A stretch of DNA of 64,000 nt, from NCBI RefSeq assembly GCF_001613105.1, contig NZ_BDBS01000031.1:103722-167721 (forward strand), written 5' to 3'. Positions within the stretch are counted from its first letter, which is position 1. Each line of letters starts with the position of its first letter. The DNA comes from Nocardia pseudobrasiliensis NBRC 108224 (GTDB lineage: Bacteria > Actinomycetota > Actinomycetes > Mycobacteriales > Mycobacteriaceae). Shown piece after piece: positions 7,638 through 15,739 of the stretch. The notes under the pieces are model-generated. The model had not been told where the DNA came from, ran no database searches, and was given only the letters and a program-made list of their open reading frames with translations. Both the position numbers and the translations under genes were made by a program.

Positions 7638-8660
7638 GTGGCGGAGACGGTGAACCGGCAGTGGATTGTGCGGAGGCGGCCCGAGGGGGCTTTGCGGGAT
7701 GGGGATTTCGAGCTCAGGAGCGTTCCGGTTCCCGCTCCCGGGCCGGGCGAAGCCCTGGTCAGGGTGCATCGGCTGGGTATTGATCCCACGCAACGGGGTT
7801 GGCTCAACGATGCGGACAACTACGTCGATGCGGTCCCGGTCGGCTCGGTGATGCGGGGCAGCGGGGTGGGACAGGTGGTGCGTTCGAACACCGCGAGCTA
7901 TCCGGTGGGTAGCTGGGTCGCCGGTATGGTCGGCTGGCAGGATTATGTCGTCGCTTCCGCGGGGGGATTGTTCGGGCTGAACGTGGTGCCCGACGGTGTA
8001 CCCCCCACGATGATGTTGACCTTGTTCGGAGCTCCCGGTTTGACCGCGTACTTCGGCATGACCGATATCGGCCGGCCCGAGCCCGGCCGGACAGTGCTGG
8101 TGTCGGCTGCGGCCGGTGTGACCGGATCGATCGCGGGACAGATCGCGAAAGTCTTGGGCTGTACCGTTATCGGCATCGCGGGCGGTCCGGACAAGTGCGG
8201 GTGGATCACTGATCGTGCGGGCCTGCACGCCGCCATCGACTACAAACACGATGACATCGACGCTTGTTTGACCCGCATGGCCCCGGACGGTATCGACGTC
8301 TTCTTCGATGGTGTCGGCGGTCGAATTCTCGAGCACGGCCTGGCGCACCTTGCCCCCGGCGCCCGTGTTGTCCTGGCCGGTGCGATCTCTTCCGGGTACC
8401 ACGGCTCGGACCCGCAGTACGGGCCGCGGAACTACATGCAGCTGGCCATGCGCCGAGCACGCATGGAGGGGTTCATCTTTCTCGACTACCTCGACCGCTT
8501 CCCCGAGGCGTTCACAGCGTTGCGCGAATGGCACGACCAGGGCGAACTCACCATCGCCGAAACCGTGAGCAGCGGATTGGAATTCGCACCGAGCGCACTG
8601 CGCGCTGTCTTCGAGGGCGGCAATCTCGGTAAGCAGCTGGTCGACATCGTGAAATCCTGA
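7638..8660 (+). CDS. MDR-family NADP-dependent oxidoreductase (CurA/PTGR type)
   Basis: A zinc-independent medium-chain reductase, probably reducing an alpha,beta-unsaturated ketone or aldehyde with NADPH. The N-terminal GroES-like domain starts NRQWIVRRRPEG and includes HRLGIDPTQRGWL. The Rossmann domain (about 130-270) has VLVSAAAGVTGSIAGQIAKV, the A-A-x-G-x-V/T-G-S signature of the PTGR/CurA group, and DVFFDGVGG. No zinc-binding cysteines are seen. The start is GTG. Length (340 aa) is normal for the family. It stands alone, with the R2 repeat upstream. Confidence 0.85.
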   Translation: MAETVNRQWIVRRRPEGALRDGDFELRSVPVPAPGPGEALVRVHRLGIDPTQRGWLNDADNYVDAVPVGSVMRGSGVGQVVRSNTASYPVGSWVAGMVGWQDYVVASAGGLFGLNVVPDGVPPTMMLTLFGAPGLTAYFGMTDIGRPEPGRTVLVSAAAGVTGSIAGQIAKVLGCTVIGIAGGPDKCGWITDRAGLHAAIDYKHDDIDACLTRMAPDGIDVFFDGVGGRILEHGLAHLAPGARVVLAGAISSGYHGSDPQYGPRNYMQLAMRRARMEGFIFLDYLDRFPEAFTALREWHDQGELTIAETVSSGLEFAPSALRAVFEGGNLGKQLVDIVKS

Positions 8661-8866
8661 AACCCGCCGACCATCGAGGGCGGCAGACGCACGCCGTATG
8701 GCAAGTCAACCGGATGTCACGGTCCGACTGTCCGCTATTGCCGCTGGTCGCGGGGTGGTCGACTGCTCAGATCGATTGGCCGACAGAGCTTTCCAGCGCG
8801 GCTGCATACCGCGCTGATCTCTCCCGCCGGGCGCACAGTTCACCTCGTCTATAGCTGCGTCCCTGA

Positions 8867-9178
8867 TCAAGCCGATGGAAGGGACAGCTCGCGGCCGTCG
8901 AGCACTTCGATCCCGGTCACAGCTCTCCCTGCAGGGTCGAAATTCAGCAAGGCGATAGTTTCGCCATCACGTTCCAGCTCAATGACGCCTGGGCTGGGCG
9001 AACCGACCGGTGCGGTCAACAGGACCAGACAGGCGGGTGTGCAGGTACACCGACCATAGAACCGCAGAGCCTGGATAGTCCGGGCAAGCCGCGCGTCCTC
9101 GTCTGTCAACAACTCGGCGACTTCGATGGCCAGGCCGGGAAAAACCTCGGCCAGGCGCGGGAACCGAACCGCCGTCAT
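8867..9178 (-). CDS. Hypothetical protein, 103 aa
   Basis: A small acidic cytoplasmic protein (TAVRFPRLAEVFPGLAIEVA, then RTIQALRFYGRCTCTPACLV). The CTCTPAC cluster is unusual for a cytoplasmic protein of this size and might bind a metal or form a labile disulfide. The C-terminal half reads as beta strands (VIELERDGETIALLNFDPAG). No family recognised. ATG 9178 is chosen as the more protein-like N-terminus; ATG 9205 would add nine residues, and neither has a strong ribosome-binding site. An R1 repeat lies immediately upstream. Confidence 0.55.
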   Translation of the reverse strand: MTAVRFPRLAEVFPGLAIEVAELLTDEDARLARTIQALRFYGRCTCTPACLVLLTAPVGSPSPGVIELERDGETIALLNFDPAGRAVTGIEVLDGRELSLPSA

Positions 9179-9233
9179 GTCCGAAGGGTACTCGCGGGGG
9201 TGCATAACGTCGCTGGCCGGGCGTTCGGCACGC

Positions 9234-9280
9234 GAGATCGATTGCGGGGCAGAACATCCGGTATTGCCGATGAGCGGGTG
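9234..9280 (+). repeat. Dispersed repeat family R1, copy b
   Basis: Matches copy a over about 47 bp, with GAGATCGATTGCGGGGC at the left and GGTATTGCCGATGAGCG at the right. It lies between two minus-strand genes, just upstream of the 103-aa hypothetical gene. Confidence 0.6.
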
Positions 9281-9355
9281 CTCGACCGGCCCCCGATCAA
9301 GCCGAGCAGCGTTTGTGCTGATACGCGAAGAGTTGCGTGCGGCCTGCTTGGCCGG

Positions 9356-10021
9356 TCAGTTCAGGTAGCTGGTCAGCCCCTCGACCACACGCTGGGTGAC
9401 ACTGCAGGGTTCGAGGGCGTCGGATTTGAGGTTCCTGGTCACGAACACTGTTTGCCCGCCCGCCACCGCGATGCTCACATAGCAGCCGATCTTGTTCGTG
9501 TCCTGGGCCGCACGGTATCGGGTGGCGTCGTGCCCGGCCGCGCGCACCGCGGTGAAATCGGCGTAGCGGCCGGACTGCTTGACCTCCTGCAAACTCTGGT
9601 GCGTGGAGGAGATGGTCACTTCGAAGGCGTCGGTGGCCGAGTGCCAGCGGCAGCCCGGCTCGCCGTCGGATCCGTCGACGACCTGCTTGCTCTCGGGTCG
9701 CAGCCCCTGATGCGCGATGTCGGCGTCGGCGATCCCGCACGGATTCCACATCGCCGGTGTCGAGGTCTGCGGCTGCGCCGTGGTCGGCGCGGTCCAGGGC
9801 GCTTGCGGTGCGGGCGCGGACTTTTCGGCGCTCGGGGTCGATTCTTGCTGTCCGCCAACGGAATTCGGGGCGTCGATAGTGGCTGCGGCGGAAACCGTCA
9901 CCGATCCCGTCGTGGTTTTCGCACCCGCATCCTTGTCCTCGGCGGTGGTGCAGCCGGACAAGACGAGCGCCGCCCCGACGACACCGACCAGAACAGCCTT
10001 CGACTTCACGTTACTCGTCAC
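9356..10021 (-). CDS. DUF3558 family lipoprotein, 221 aa
   Basis: A second DUF3558 lipoprotein. It has a full lipoprotein signal (TSNVKSKAVLVGVVGAALVL then lipobox LSGC), a Ser/Thr/Pro linker to about residue 90, and a DUF3558 domain with cysteines at NPCGIAD, PGCRWHS, IGCYVS and EPCSVTQ. GRYADF, YRAAQDTNKIGCY and EPC align with the paralogue at 3494-4138, so the two share descent. GTG 10021 is preceded by GAAGGGG. The function of DUF3558 is unknown; members sit on the outer membrane leaflet of actinobacteria. A short palindrome lies about 140 bases upstream. Confidence 0.85.
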   Translation of the reverse strand: MTSNVKSKAVLVGVVGAALVLSGCTTAEDKDAGAKTTTGSVTVSAAATIDAPNSVGGQQESTPSAEKSAPAPQAPWTAPTTAQPQTSTPAMWNPCGIADADIAHQGLRPESKQVVDGSDGEPGCRWHSATDAFEVTISSTHQSLQEVKQSGRYADFTAVRAAGHDATRYRAAQDTNKIGCYVSIAVAGGQTVFVTRNLKSDALEPCSVTQRVVEGLTSYLN

Positions 10022-10476
10022 GAGTCAAACCCCTTCTATCACTGCGCGTTTGCGCGCAGCCGACCCGTAGATTTCGCCGGGTCGTACCTCCCGTATTCGA
10101 TCAGCGGGGACACGGCCTGCGGCCAGGACCCGAACGGTGTATCGCCACGCCGCCCACCACGTTACGTAAGGTAACGAAACTCTCCGGCTCGCTGACCTGA
10201 CAAGTCACAGTCGATTCCTGCCGTATCGCTGCTCTCAGGCACCATCACGCCGACCGGACGACGACCGCACATCACCTCTGCGTCACCCCCGTCCATGCTG
10301 ACTTCAGACAGGGCGAGTGAGCGATAATGGCTCCCCCGTGGCGGGCGGTATGCGCGGTGAGATCGACTGCCCCGCAGAATGTCCGCTTCTGCCGATGAGC
10401 GAATATTCCATTCACGAGTTCAACGGCAGGTACGGTCCGGCCGCCGCATGGCATGTCCAGCGCGATCGATCACGAT
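10022..10476. other. Gene-free interval with a palindrome and an R1 repeat
   Basis: No convincing gene here. Two structures stand out. CGTTAC-gtaag-GTAACG (10160-10176) is an operator-like palindrome upstream of the DUF3558 gene. R1 copy c lies at 10359-10407 (GAGATCGACTGC on the left, TGCCGATGAGCGAATATTC on the right). Its ATGAGCGAATAT opens MSEYSIHEF, reminiscent of the start of small actinobacterial proteins beginning MSEYQYYEF, but the frame soon loses coding character. Confidence 0.5.
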
Positions 10477-10857
10477 CTACCAGATGAGAACCCCGCCACC
10501 GACTTCCAGCGCCCGTTCGGCGGCGGCCTGGATAGTCGCCAGCCGCCCCGAAATCTCCTCCACATGCCAGCCGTGGGAGTGCTGTGGGTCGGTGTGCGGC
10601 GCGATCTCCGCGAGGTGGGCCTCGACCGTCGCGCACTCGTGCAGGAAGTCGGCGACCTCCTCGGGCAGGACAGTGAGCATGTTCTCGCCGTTCAGGACAG
10701 GAAAATAGCGGGCGCCCAACGCGCGCATGGCATCCGAGCCCCACACTGTGGTGCGGAAGCTCTCGAACCCCGCAAAATCCGCACCCGGTGCAAGGTCGTC
10801 CAACAACGTCATTTCGCGGTCTTGATCGAAGAGGACCGTATGCACCCTCAGGGTCAT
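10477..10857 (-). CDS. Hypothetical protein, 126 aa
   Basis: A cytoplasmic acidic protein with clear coding character (TLRVHTVLFDQDREMTLLDD, FRTTVWGSDAMRALGARYF, VADFLHECATVEAHLAEIAP). It has no signal peptide, membrane span or catalytic motif I recognise. The C-terminal third is predicted helical (EEISGRLATIQAAAERALE). Single orphan gene; size and composition are compatible with polymorphic-toxin immunity proteins, but no toxin is adjacent. ATG start. Confidence 0.6.
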   Translation of the reverse strand: MTLRVHTVLFDQDREMTLLDDLAPGADFAGFESFRTTVWGSDAMRALGARYFPVLNGENMLTVLPEEVADFLHECATVEAHLAEIAPHTDPQHSHGWHVEEISGRLATIQAAAERALEVGGGVLIW

Positions 10858-10937
10858 ACGCCCATGTCAACACGCTAATGCCACACCAGGCAACCGAATA
10901 CCGCCGCCGACTCAGCGGCAGATATACGAGCGCACCA

Positions 10938-10985
10938 TATTGCCGCTGGGCGCGCGTTGGTCAATGGGCCAAACTGGTTGACCGG
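10938..10985. repeat. Dispersed repeat R2, diverged copy
   Basis: Shares CACCATATTGCCGC and GGTCAATGGGCC with the two better R2 copies. The palindrome core has changed to GGTCAA ... TTGACC. It is intergenic, between the starts and ends of two minus-strand genes. Confidence 0.45.
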
Positions 10986-11013
10986 CAGCGCATCCCAACG
11001 CACCGCATGTCGA

Positions 11014-11361
11014 TTACCGGACTGGCGGTGCTTCGGCGAGCGACAGGCTGTTCCCGTCAGGATCGAGCACTTCGACGTGCCGCACCCCTTTGCTGTAGGT
11101 CTCGACCGACCCGTACGCAATGCCGTGTTCAGCGAATCGAGCCAGGAAGGCATCGAGGTCCGTGACGCCCAGTGTGATCATCGCCCCGCCCACCCGGGCG
11201 GCGCGAACCTCGCGGTCGTCGACAACGAGCCACGCGTTCGCGCCGGTCTGCCACAGGTATTCCTCGCCGATGACCTCATCCGCCGGACGTCCGAAGAACA
11301 CCGCGTACCAGCCTATTGCCCGGGCCCGGTCACTCACGCACATCACGCTGTACAGGTCCAT
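11014..11361 (-). CDS. VOC family (glyoxalase/bleomycin-resistance fold) protein
   Basis: One vicinal-oxygen-chelate domain: DLYSVMCVSDRARAIGWYAV at the N-terminus and VRHVEVLDPDGNSLSLAE at the C-terminus are the two beta-alpha-beta-beta-beta module edges. The Glu in VEVLDPDGN is where family members often hold a metal ligand; the first-module ligand is less clear. Substrate unknown. ATG 11361 is chosen over GTG 11370 because AGGAG lies eight bases before it. Expected to be a cytoplasmic homodimer. Confidence 0.75.
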   Translation of the reverse strand: MDLYSVMCVSDRARAIGWYAVFFGRPADEVIGEEYLWQTGANAWLVVDDREVRAARVGGAMITLGVTDLDAFLARFAEHGIAYGSVETYSKGVRHVEVLDPDGNSLSLAEAPPVR

Positions 11362-11438
11362 TTCAACCACTCCTGTTCGTTGCTACGCAAGGTTGGACTA
11401 CGACCGCGGCCGGAAATCATCGGACTGAGCGAGGGCGC

Positions 11439-11527
11439 CCGATATTGCCGCGACCCGCGCGGTTCGAACGGGTCCGCGTGGCGTCCAGAACGTCAATGGG
11501 CCGAGATCATCTCGGCCCGCCGGACGC
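11439..11527. repeat. Dispersed palindromic repeat R2, copy 2 with left flank
   Basis: The palindrome GGGCCGAG-atcat-CTCGGCCC (11498-11518) is flanked by CGTCAAT and by GCCGGACGC. The left flank (GATATTGCCGCGACCCGCG, GCGGTTCGAAC) resembles the sequence left of copy 1 (CATGCCGCGTGTAGCGCG, GCGGTTCGAC), so the repeated unit is nearer 90 bp than 40. Confidence 0.6.
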
Positions 11528-11562
11528 CTGAAGCCGCACCCGCATAACGCGCGTTCTACACG

Positions 11563-11600
11563 GCGAAATCGACTGCGGCGCTGAACGTCCCGTAAGTATC
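11563..11600 (+). repeat. Dispersed repeat family R1, partial copy d
   Basis: Carries GAAATCGACTGCGGCG and CTGAACGTCC, matching the left half of copy a, then diverges and lacks the ATGAGCG end. It sits 36 bp from the R2 palindrome, the only place where both families meet. Confidence 0.5.
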
Positions 11601-11626
11601 CGGTTGCCGCATCAGCTTTGGGTGCG

Positions 11627-12169
11627 CTACGACTTAGGTCCTTGTGACCCGGTGGGGGCGCGCCAGGTCGTGTGCTGCGGGTCGGGATCGCCATGGCCGA
11701 CAGTCCGGGTAACCAGGACACGGTCCAGGCCGAAACGGAACAGGTGCGCGTCAGCGTCGGGAGCCGCGACATCGAACTTCGATCTTTCAGCGACGAACAG
11801 ATCCGAGAGGGCTCGGCGGATGCCAGCATCGGCGACATCCTCGGCTCGTCCGGTGCAGTAGAACGCGTCCTCGTTGTCCTCGCACGGGAATGAGTGCAGG
11901 GAGTACCGGCCGTCACGATGGAGGTCGTCTTGTTTCGGTCCGGGCACGATGAACGCATACAGCTCTGTCCCGACGGGGTCGTCTGGGAGCAGCAGCGGGC
12001 ATATCGGATGTACGCGGGGTCCTCCGTCGCGGCGAACGGTGGCCAGGAAGCCCAGTCCGACACCGACCTGGTACAACAACGCCCGGCCTGTGTCGGCAAG
12101 ATCGGGACTACTTCGATGAAACTCACTCCAATTCGCCACGGATGCCAGTGTTTCAGAGACAACCGACAC
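11627..12169 (-). CDS. Pyridoxamine 5'-phosphate oxidase-fold (flavin-binding) protein
   Basis: A split-barrel flavin-binding protein of about 180 aa. Its core reads LLYQVGVGLGFLATVRRDGG, VHPICPLL, LYAFIVPGPKQDDLHRDGRY and LHSFP, typical of the small actinobacterial PNPOx-like group that binds FMN, F420 or heme. It is cytoplasmic. I choose GTG 12169 because SETLASVANWSEF matches where such proteins usually begin; the frame extends to ATG 12235, but the extra residues look non-native and overlap a weak R1-like sequence. Substrate unknown. Confidence 0.75.
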   Translation of the reverse strand: MSVVSETLASVANWSEFHRSSPDLADTGRALLYQVGVGLGFLATVRRDGGPRVHPICPLLLPDDPVGTELYAFIVPGPKQDDLHRDGRYSLHSFPCEDNEDAFYCTGRAEDVADAGIRRALSDLFVAERSKFDVAAPDADAHLFRFGLDRVLVTRTVGHGDPDPQHTTWRAPTGSQGPKS

Positions 12170-12326
12170 ACCGAGATGCCGCGACCCGCGCGCTCGGGAG
12201 AGCGAGATCGGTTGTGCCGTTGTATGTCCGCTCATGCAGCCGCTCCGCGTGCATCAGATTGGGGCGTGACGACGGTGCGATGGAAAACCACTGGATGGTT
12301 TGATCTGCTCCATGTGAGCATCGCGT

Positions 12327-12846
12327 ATGGCTGTCTATCTCGAGACCGACCGACTGACTCTGCGTCGCTTCACCGAGAACAATGCTCAGCTGCTCATTGA
12401 GCTCGACAGCGACCCCGACGTGATGCGCTATCTGTCCGGCGGAGTGCCGATGCCGCCGGAAAAGATTCACAACGGGATCATGCCCCGGATCGTGGGCCAA
12501 TACGAAAAGCGGGATGCCTACGGCACGTTCGCCGCGCACGAGAAGAGTAGCGGCTGGTTCATCCTGCGCCCCAAAGCCGAAGGCCCGCTCGACGAGGTCG
12601 AGCTCGGTTATCGGTTCCGAAAGGCAGCCTGGGCAGAGGGTACGCGACCGAGGGATCGACGGCGTTGCCGCGTAAAGCGTTCACCGAGCTCGGGGTGCGC
12701 ATGGTCTGGGCCGAAACGATGTTCGTCAACCGCGGCTCGCGCAACGTCATGGAGAAGCTCGGGATGACCCCTGTGGAGACCTATTGCCCGGACGGTCCCC
12801 GATCGAGGGCCCCGAACACGGAGAGCACAAGCTCAGCCCTGGTGAT
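12327..12846 (+). pseudogene. GNAT N-acetyltransferase, frameshifted
   Basis: The first frame gives a good GNAT N-terminus (YLETDRLTLRRFTENNAQLL, then SSGWFILRPK and VELGYRFRKAAWAEG). Near 12640 the frame breaks; the reading continues one frame over as YATEGSTALPRKAFTELGVR and NRGSRNVMEKLGM, the acetyl-CoA-binding and C-terminal segments. A second shift near 12790 leads into IEGPEHGEHKL, the usual RimJ/RimL-type tail. At least two frame breaks in about 520 bases make a functional enzyme unlikely unless they are sequencing errors. Confidence 0.75.
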
Positions 12847-13025
12847 TCCCGAAAGGATGCGCTCAACCAGCAAGCCGTGAGTCCAAGCCGAGACCACGCG
12901 CTCACATGCCGCATATCGCGCCAACCGAACCGGCCAACGGGTCGCGCCGCCGGAAAGACAGAGCCCGCCCGGACACCGGACGGGGGGTGAGCAGAGTCTC
13001 CAACAGCAGCGATACCCGCGCTGCC

Positions 13026-14120
13026 TTACTTCTTCCCCGAGGCTAATCCGCTACGGAACTCCACGACATCCCCATCCACCATCACGTAATCCTTCCCTTC
13101 CATCCGCACCTTCCCCGCTGCCTTCGCCGCGGCCATCGAGCCCGCCTCGACCAGGTCGGTGAAGGCTACGATTTCCGCCTTGATGAAGCCTCGTTCGAAA
13201 TCGGTGTGGATTACGCCGGCGGCCTTGGGGGCCGTGTCGCCCTGGTGGATGGTCCAGGCTCGGGATTCCTTCGGGCCCGCGGTGAGGTAGGTCTGGAGGC
13301 CGAGGGTGTGGAAACCGGCTCGGGCGAGGGCGTGCAGGCCGGGTTCGGCCTGGCCGATGGACTCGAGGAGTTCGGCGGCGGATTCGGCATCCAGTTCAAG
13401 GAGTTCGGCTTCCACCTTGGCGTCGAGGAAGACGGCGTCGGCGGGGGCCACGGCGGCCTTCAGTTCGGCGGTCTTGGACTCGTCGGTCAGGATCGACTCG
13501 TCCGCGTTGAAGACGTAGAGGAACGGCTTGATGGTCAGCAGCGACAGCTCGCGCAGGTTGTCGGTGTCGAGGCGGTCGCGAACCGAGAACAGGGTCTTGC
13601 CCTCGTCGAGGACGTCCTGGGCGGCCTTGGCGGCGTCGAAGACGGGCTTGCGGTCCTTCTTGACCTTGGCTTCCTTCTCCAGCCGGGGGACGGCCTTCTC
13701 CAAAGTCTGCATATCGGCGAGGATCAGCTCGGTCTCGATCACCTCGATATCGGCCAGCGGATCGACGCGGCCGTCGACGTGGATCACATCGTCGTCGGCG
13801 AAGACGCGGACCACCTGGCAGATGGCGTCGGCCTCACGAATATTGGCCAGGAATTTGTTGCCCAGCCCAGCGCCCTCGGAGGCGCCCTTGACGATGCCGG
13901 CGATATCGACGAACGACACCGTCGCGGGCACGATGCGCTCGGAGCCGAACAGCTCGGCCAGCTTGTCCAACCTCGGATCCGGCAGCGGCACCACGCCGAC
14001 ATTCGGCTCGATGGTGGCGAACGGGTAGTTCGCCGCCAGGACGTCGTTCTTGGTCAGCGCGTTGAACAGCGTCGACTTTCCGACATTGGGTAGGCCGACG
14101 ATTCCGAGGGTGAGACTCAC
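13026..14120 (-). CDS. ychF: Redox-regulated ATPase YchF (OLA1 family)
   Basis: A conserved Obg-family P-loop protein that binds ATP and associates with ribosomes. The G1 motif is GLPNVGKST (about 8-16), switch II is DIAGIVKGASEGAGLGN, the G4 motif is the ATP-favouring FNADE, and a coiled-coil insertion surrounds KEAKVKKDRKPVFDAA. The C-terminal TGS domain contains WTIHQGDTAPKAAGVIHTDF and ERGFIKAEIV. Length (364 aa) is typical. The start is GTG. In mycobacteria ychF lies at the edge of the same syntenic block (Rv1112). Monocistronic here. Confidence 0.95.
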   Translation of the reverse strand: MSLTLGIVGLPNVGKSTLFNALTKNDVLAANYPFATIEPNVGVVPLPDPRLDKLAELFGSERIVPATVSFVDIAGIVKGASEGAGLGNKFLANIREADAICQVVRVFADDDVIHVDGRVDPLADIEVIETELILADMQTLEKAVPRLEKEAKVKKDRKPVFDAAKAAQDVLDEGKTLFSVRDRLDTDNLRELSLLTIKPFLYVFNADESILTDESKTAELKAAVAPADAVFLDAKVEAELLELDAESAAELLESIGQAEPGLHALARAGFHTLGLQTYLTAGPKESRAWTIHQGDTAPKAAGVIHTDFERGFIKAEIVAFTDLVEAGSMAAAKAAGKVRMEGKDYVMVDGDVVEFRSGLASGKK

Positions 14121-14146
14121 GAGAGCAAGAGTCTACGCGGCGGATC

Positions 14147-14770
14147 TCAGCGGCGAGGATTGCGACCCAGGTAGCGCAGCAGCCGGTCGACCGCGGTGTC
14201 CTCGGCCGTGCCGTCCACGACCGCGGCGAACGCACCCCACTGCCGCAGCGGCTCGACCAGACCGGTGGCCGCGGCGAGGAACGCCTCGGCCAGTTCCTCG
14301 GTGAGCGGGGAGCGCTGACCGGTCGCGACGGCGATATCCCAGGCGTGCACGGCCGCGTCGAGCCCGCACATCACGGCCGCGACGGGCGTGGGGAGTTCAC
14401 CGTGCGGCAGCGGCGTGGGAACCGTGGCCACATCCTCACCCACGCGGCCCCAGGCGGCGGCCACCTCGTCGACGGCCGTGGCGACCAGAGTGGCGGCCGT
14501 GCCCTCGATGGCGCCGGAGGGGGCGAAGGGGTCGTAATCGGGGCCGGTGCCCACGCCCAGCGCCCGGGCGTAGGCGCGCTGATCGCCCGCGGCGTGCTGG
14601 ATCACCTGGGTGACATTCCATTCCGCGCACGGCGTCGGCAGCTGCCACTGATCGCCGCCGATCCCGGAGACCACATCGACCAGCGCCCGATGCGAGGCGA
14701 TCAGCACCTCGCGCCAGACGGGGGCCAGGGCGACGGCCGGGTCGGCGTCGGTCTGCGGGATGGTGCTCAT
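14147..14770 (-). CDS. TIGR03086 / maleylpyruvate-isomerase-fold metal-binding protein
   Basis: A DinB-like four-helix protein (207 aa). ALVDVVSGIGGDQWQLPTPC, AEWNVTQVIQHAAGDQRAYA and CGLDAAVHAWDIAVATGQRS contain the family's His residues for divalent metal, as in mycothiol-dependent maleylpyruvate isomerases. Substrate unknown; many act in mycothiol-linked detoxification. ATG 14770 is preceded by GGAAGG; the upstream frame lacks one. It lies downstream of the sugar importer on the same strand, separated by a tandem 27-bp repeat. Confidence 0.8.
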   Translation of the reverse strand: MSTIPQTDADPAVALAPVWREVLIASHRALVDVVSGIGGDQWQLPTPCAEWNVTQVIQHAAGDQRAYARALGVGTGPDYDPFAPSGAIEGTAATLVATAVDEVAAAWGRVGEDVATVPTPLPHGELPTPVAAVMCGLDAAVHAWDIAVATGQRSPLTEELAEAFLAAATGLVEPLRQWGAFAAVVDGTAEDTAVDRLLRYLGRNPRR

Positions 14771-14840
14771 GGGGTGGTGCCTTCCATCGTCTTGCGTTGT
14801 CCCGCACAGCTTATGCGCGTACACCGACAAAAACGATCAT

Positions 14841-14894
14841 CGCCGTATCGCTGAGTGGATCGCTCACCGCCGTATCGCTGAGTGGATCGCTCAC
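14841..14894. repeat. Perfect tandem duplication of 27 bp
   Basis: The unit CGCCGTATCGCTGAGTGG plus ATCGCTCAC occurs twice head to tail without a mismatch. It lies in the short gap between the sugar permease stop and the TIGR03086 gene start. Each unit holds GAGTGGATCGCTC, a small palindrome, so the pair could form two hairpins or two binding sites. Confidence 0.85.
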
Positions 14895-14899
14895 CGTAC

Positions 14900-15739
14900 T
14901 CACCGCCCGCCCAGCCCCGACTGAGCGATTCCGCGCACGAAGGCCTGCTGCGCGCAGGCGTAGATCAGCAGCAGCGGAGCCAGCACGATCAGCGCCGCGG
15001 CCATCAGCAGCGGCCACTGGGTGTGGTACTGACCTTGCAGTCGAACCAAACCCAAAGTGACGGTGGCGATATCGTTGCGTTGGATCATCACCAGCGGCCA
15101 CAGGAAATCGTTCCAGACCGAGATCCAGGTGAGTACTGCCAGCACCATGACGGCCGGACGGGCATGCGGCAGCAGCACCCGCCAGTACACCTGCCAGGTA
15201 CCGCAGCCGTCGAGGATGGCCGCCTCCTCCAATTCGGCGGGCAGCGTGCGGAAGAACTGGCGCATGAGATAGGTCCCGAACGCCGACCCGAACAGGCCCG
15301 GCACGATCATCGCCCACGGGGTGTCCACCCAGCCGAAGGCTCGCATGAGCAGGAACTGCGGCAGCACGGTCACCGTCAGCGGCACCATCAGCGTCGCCAG
15401 ATACGCCACGAACAGCAGTTCGCGGCCCGGGAACCGCAAGCGCGCGAAGGCGTATCCGGCCAGCGAGCAGAAGAACACCTGCCCCGCGGTGACACATGCG
15501 GCATACACCGCCGTATTGAGCAGCATCCGCCCCAGCGGCAGCAGTTCGAACACCCGCCCGTAATTGGACCACCGCGGCGCGGCCGGGACCGGAGCCGAAT
15601 CGAGTACGTCCCCATCGCCTTTCAGCGAGGCGGACAGCGCCCACAGAATCGGACCGATCGCACACCACGCGATCACCACCAGTACGAGATAGATTCCCAC
15701 CCCGCGCAGCGTCCGCCGCAGCATCGCCCGCTGGATCAC
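14900..15739 (-). CDS. Carbohydrate ABC transporter permease (MalG-like)
   Basis: The second inner-membrane subunit of a CUT1-type sugar importer, about 279 aa with six predicted spans. The cytoplasmic EAA loop reads LEEAAILDGCGTWQVYWRVL, the contact site for the ATPase. GTG 15739 overlaps the upstream permease stop by four bases (GTGA), indicating translational coupling. A longer open frame continues upstream but runs through the first permease in another register. The matching ATPase is not in the operon; such systems in actinobacteria often use a shared MsiK-type ATPase encoded elsewhere. Confidence 0.9.
   Translation of the reverse strand: MIQRAMLRRTLRGVGIYLVLVVIAWCAIGPILWALSASLKGDGDVLDSAPVPAAPRWSNYGRVFELLPLGRMLLNTAVYAACVTAGQVFFCSLAGYAFARLRFPGRELLFVAYLATLMVPLTVTVLPQFLLMRAFGWVDTPWAMIVPGLFGSAFGTYLMRQFFRTLPAELEEAAILDGCGTWQVYWRVLLPHARPAVMVLAVLTWISVWNDFLWPLVMIQRNDIATVTLGLVRLQGQYHTQWPLLMAAALIVLAPLLLIYACAQQAFVRGIAQSGLGGR

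Noticed and set aside
4800..12900. Small-gene region with repeats as an integron cassette array
   Set aside because: Genes lie on both strands, repeats are not at every boundary, and no attC-like core sites or integrase gene are seen.
13206..14093. A long plus-strand frame opposite ychF
   Set aside because: Gly/Val/Gln-rich mirror of ychF codons, no ribosome-binding site.
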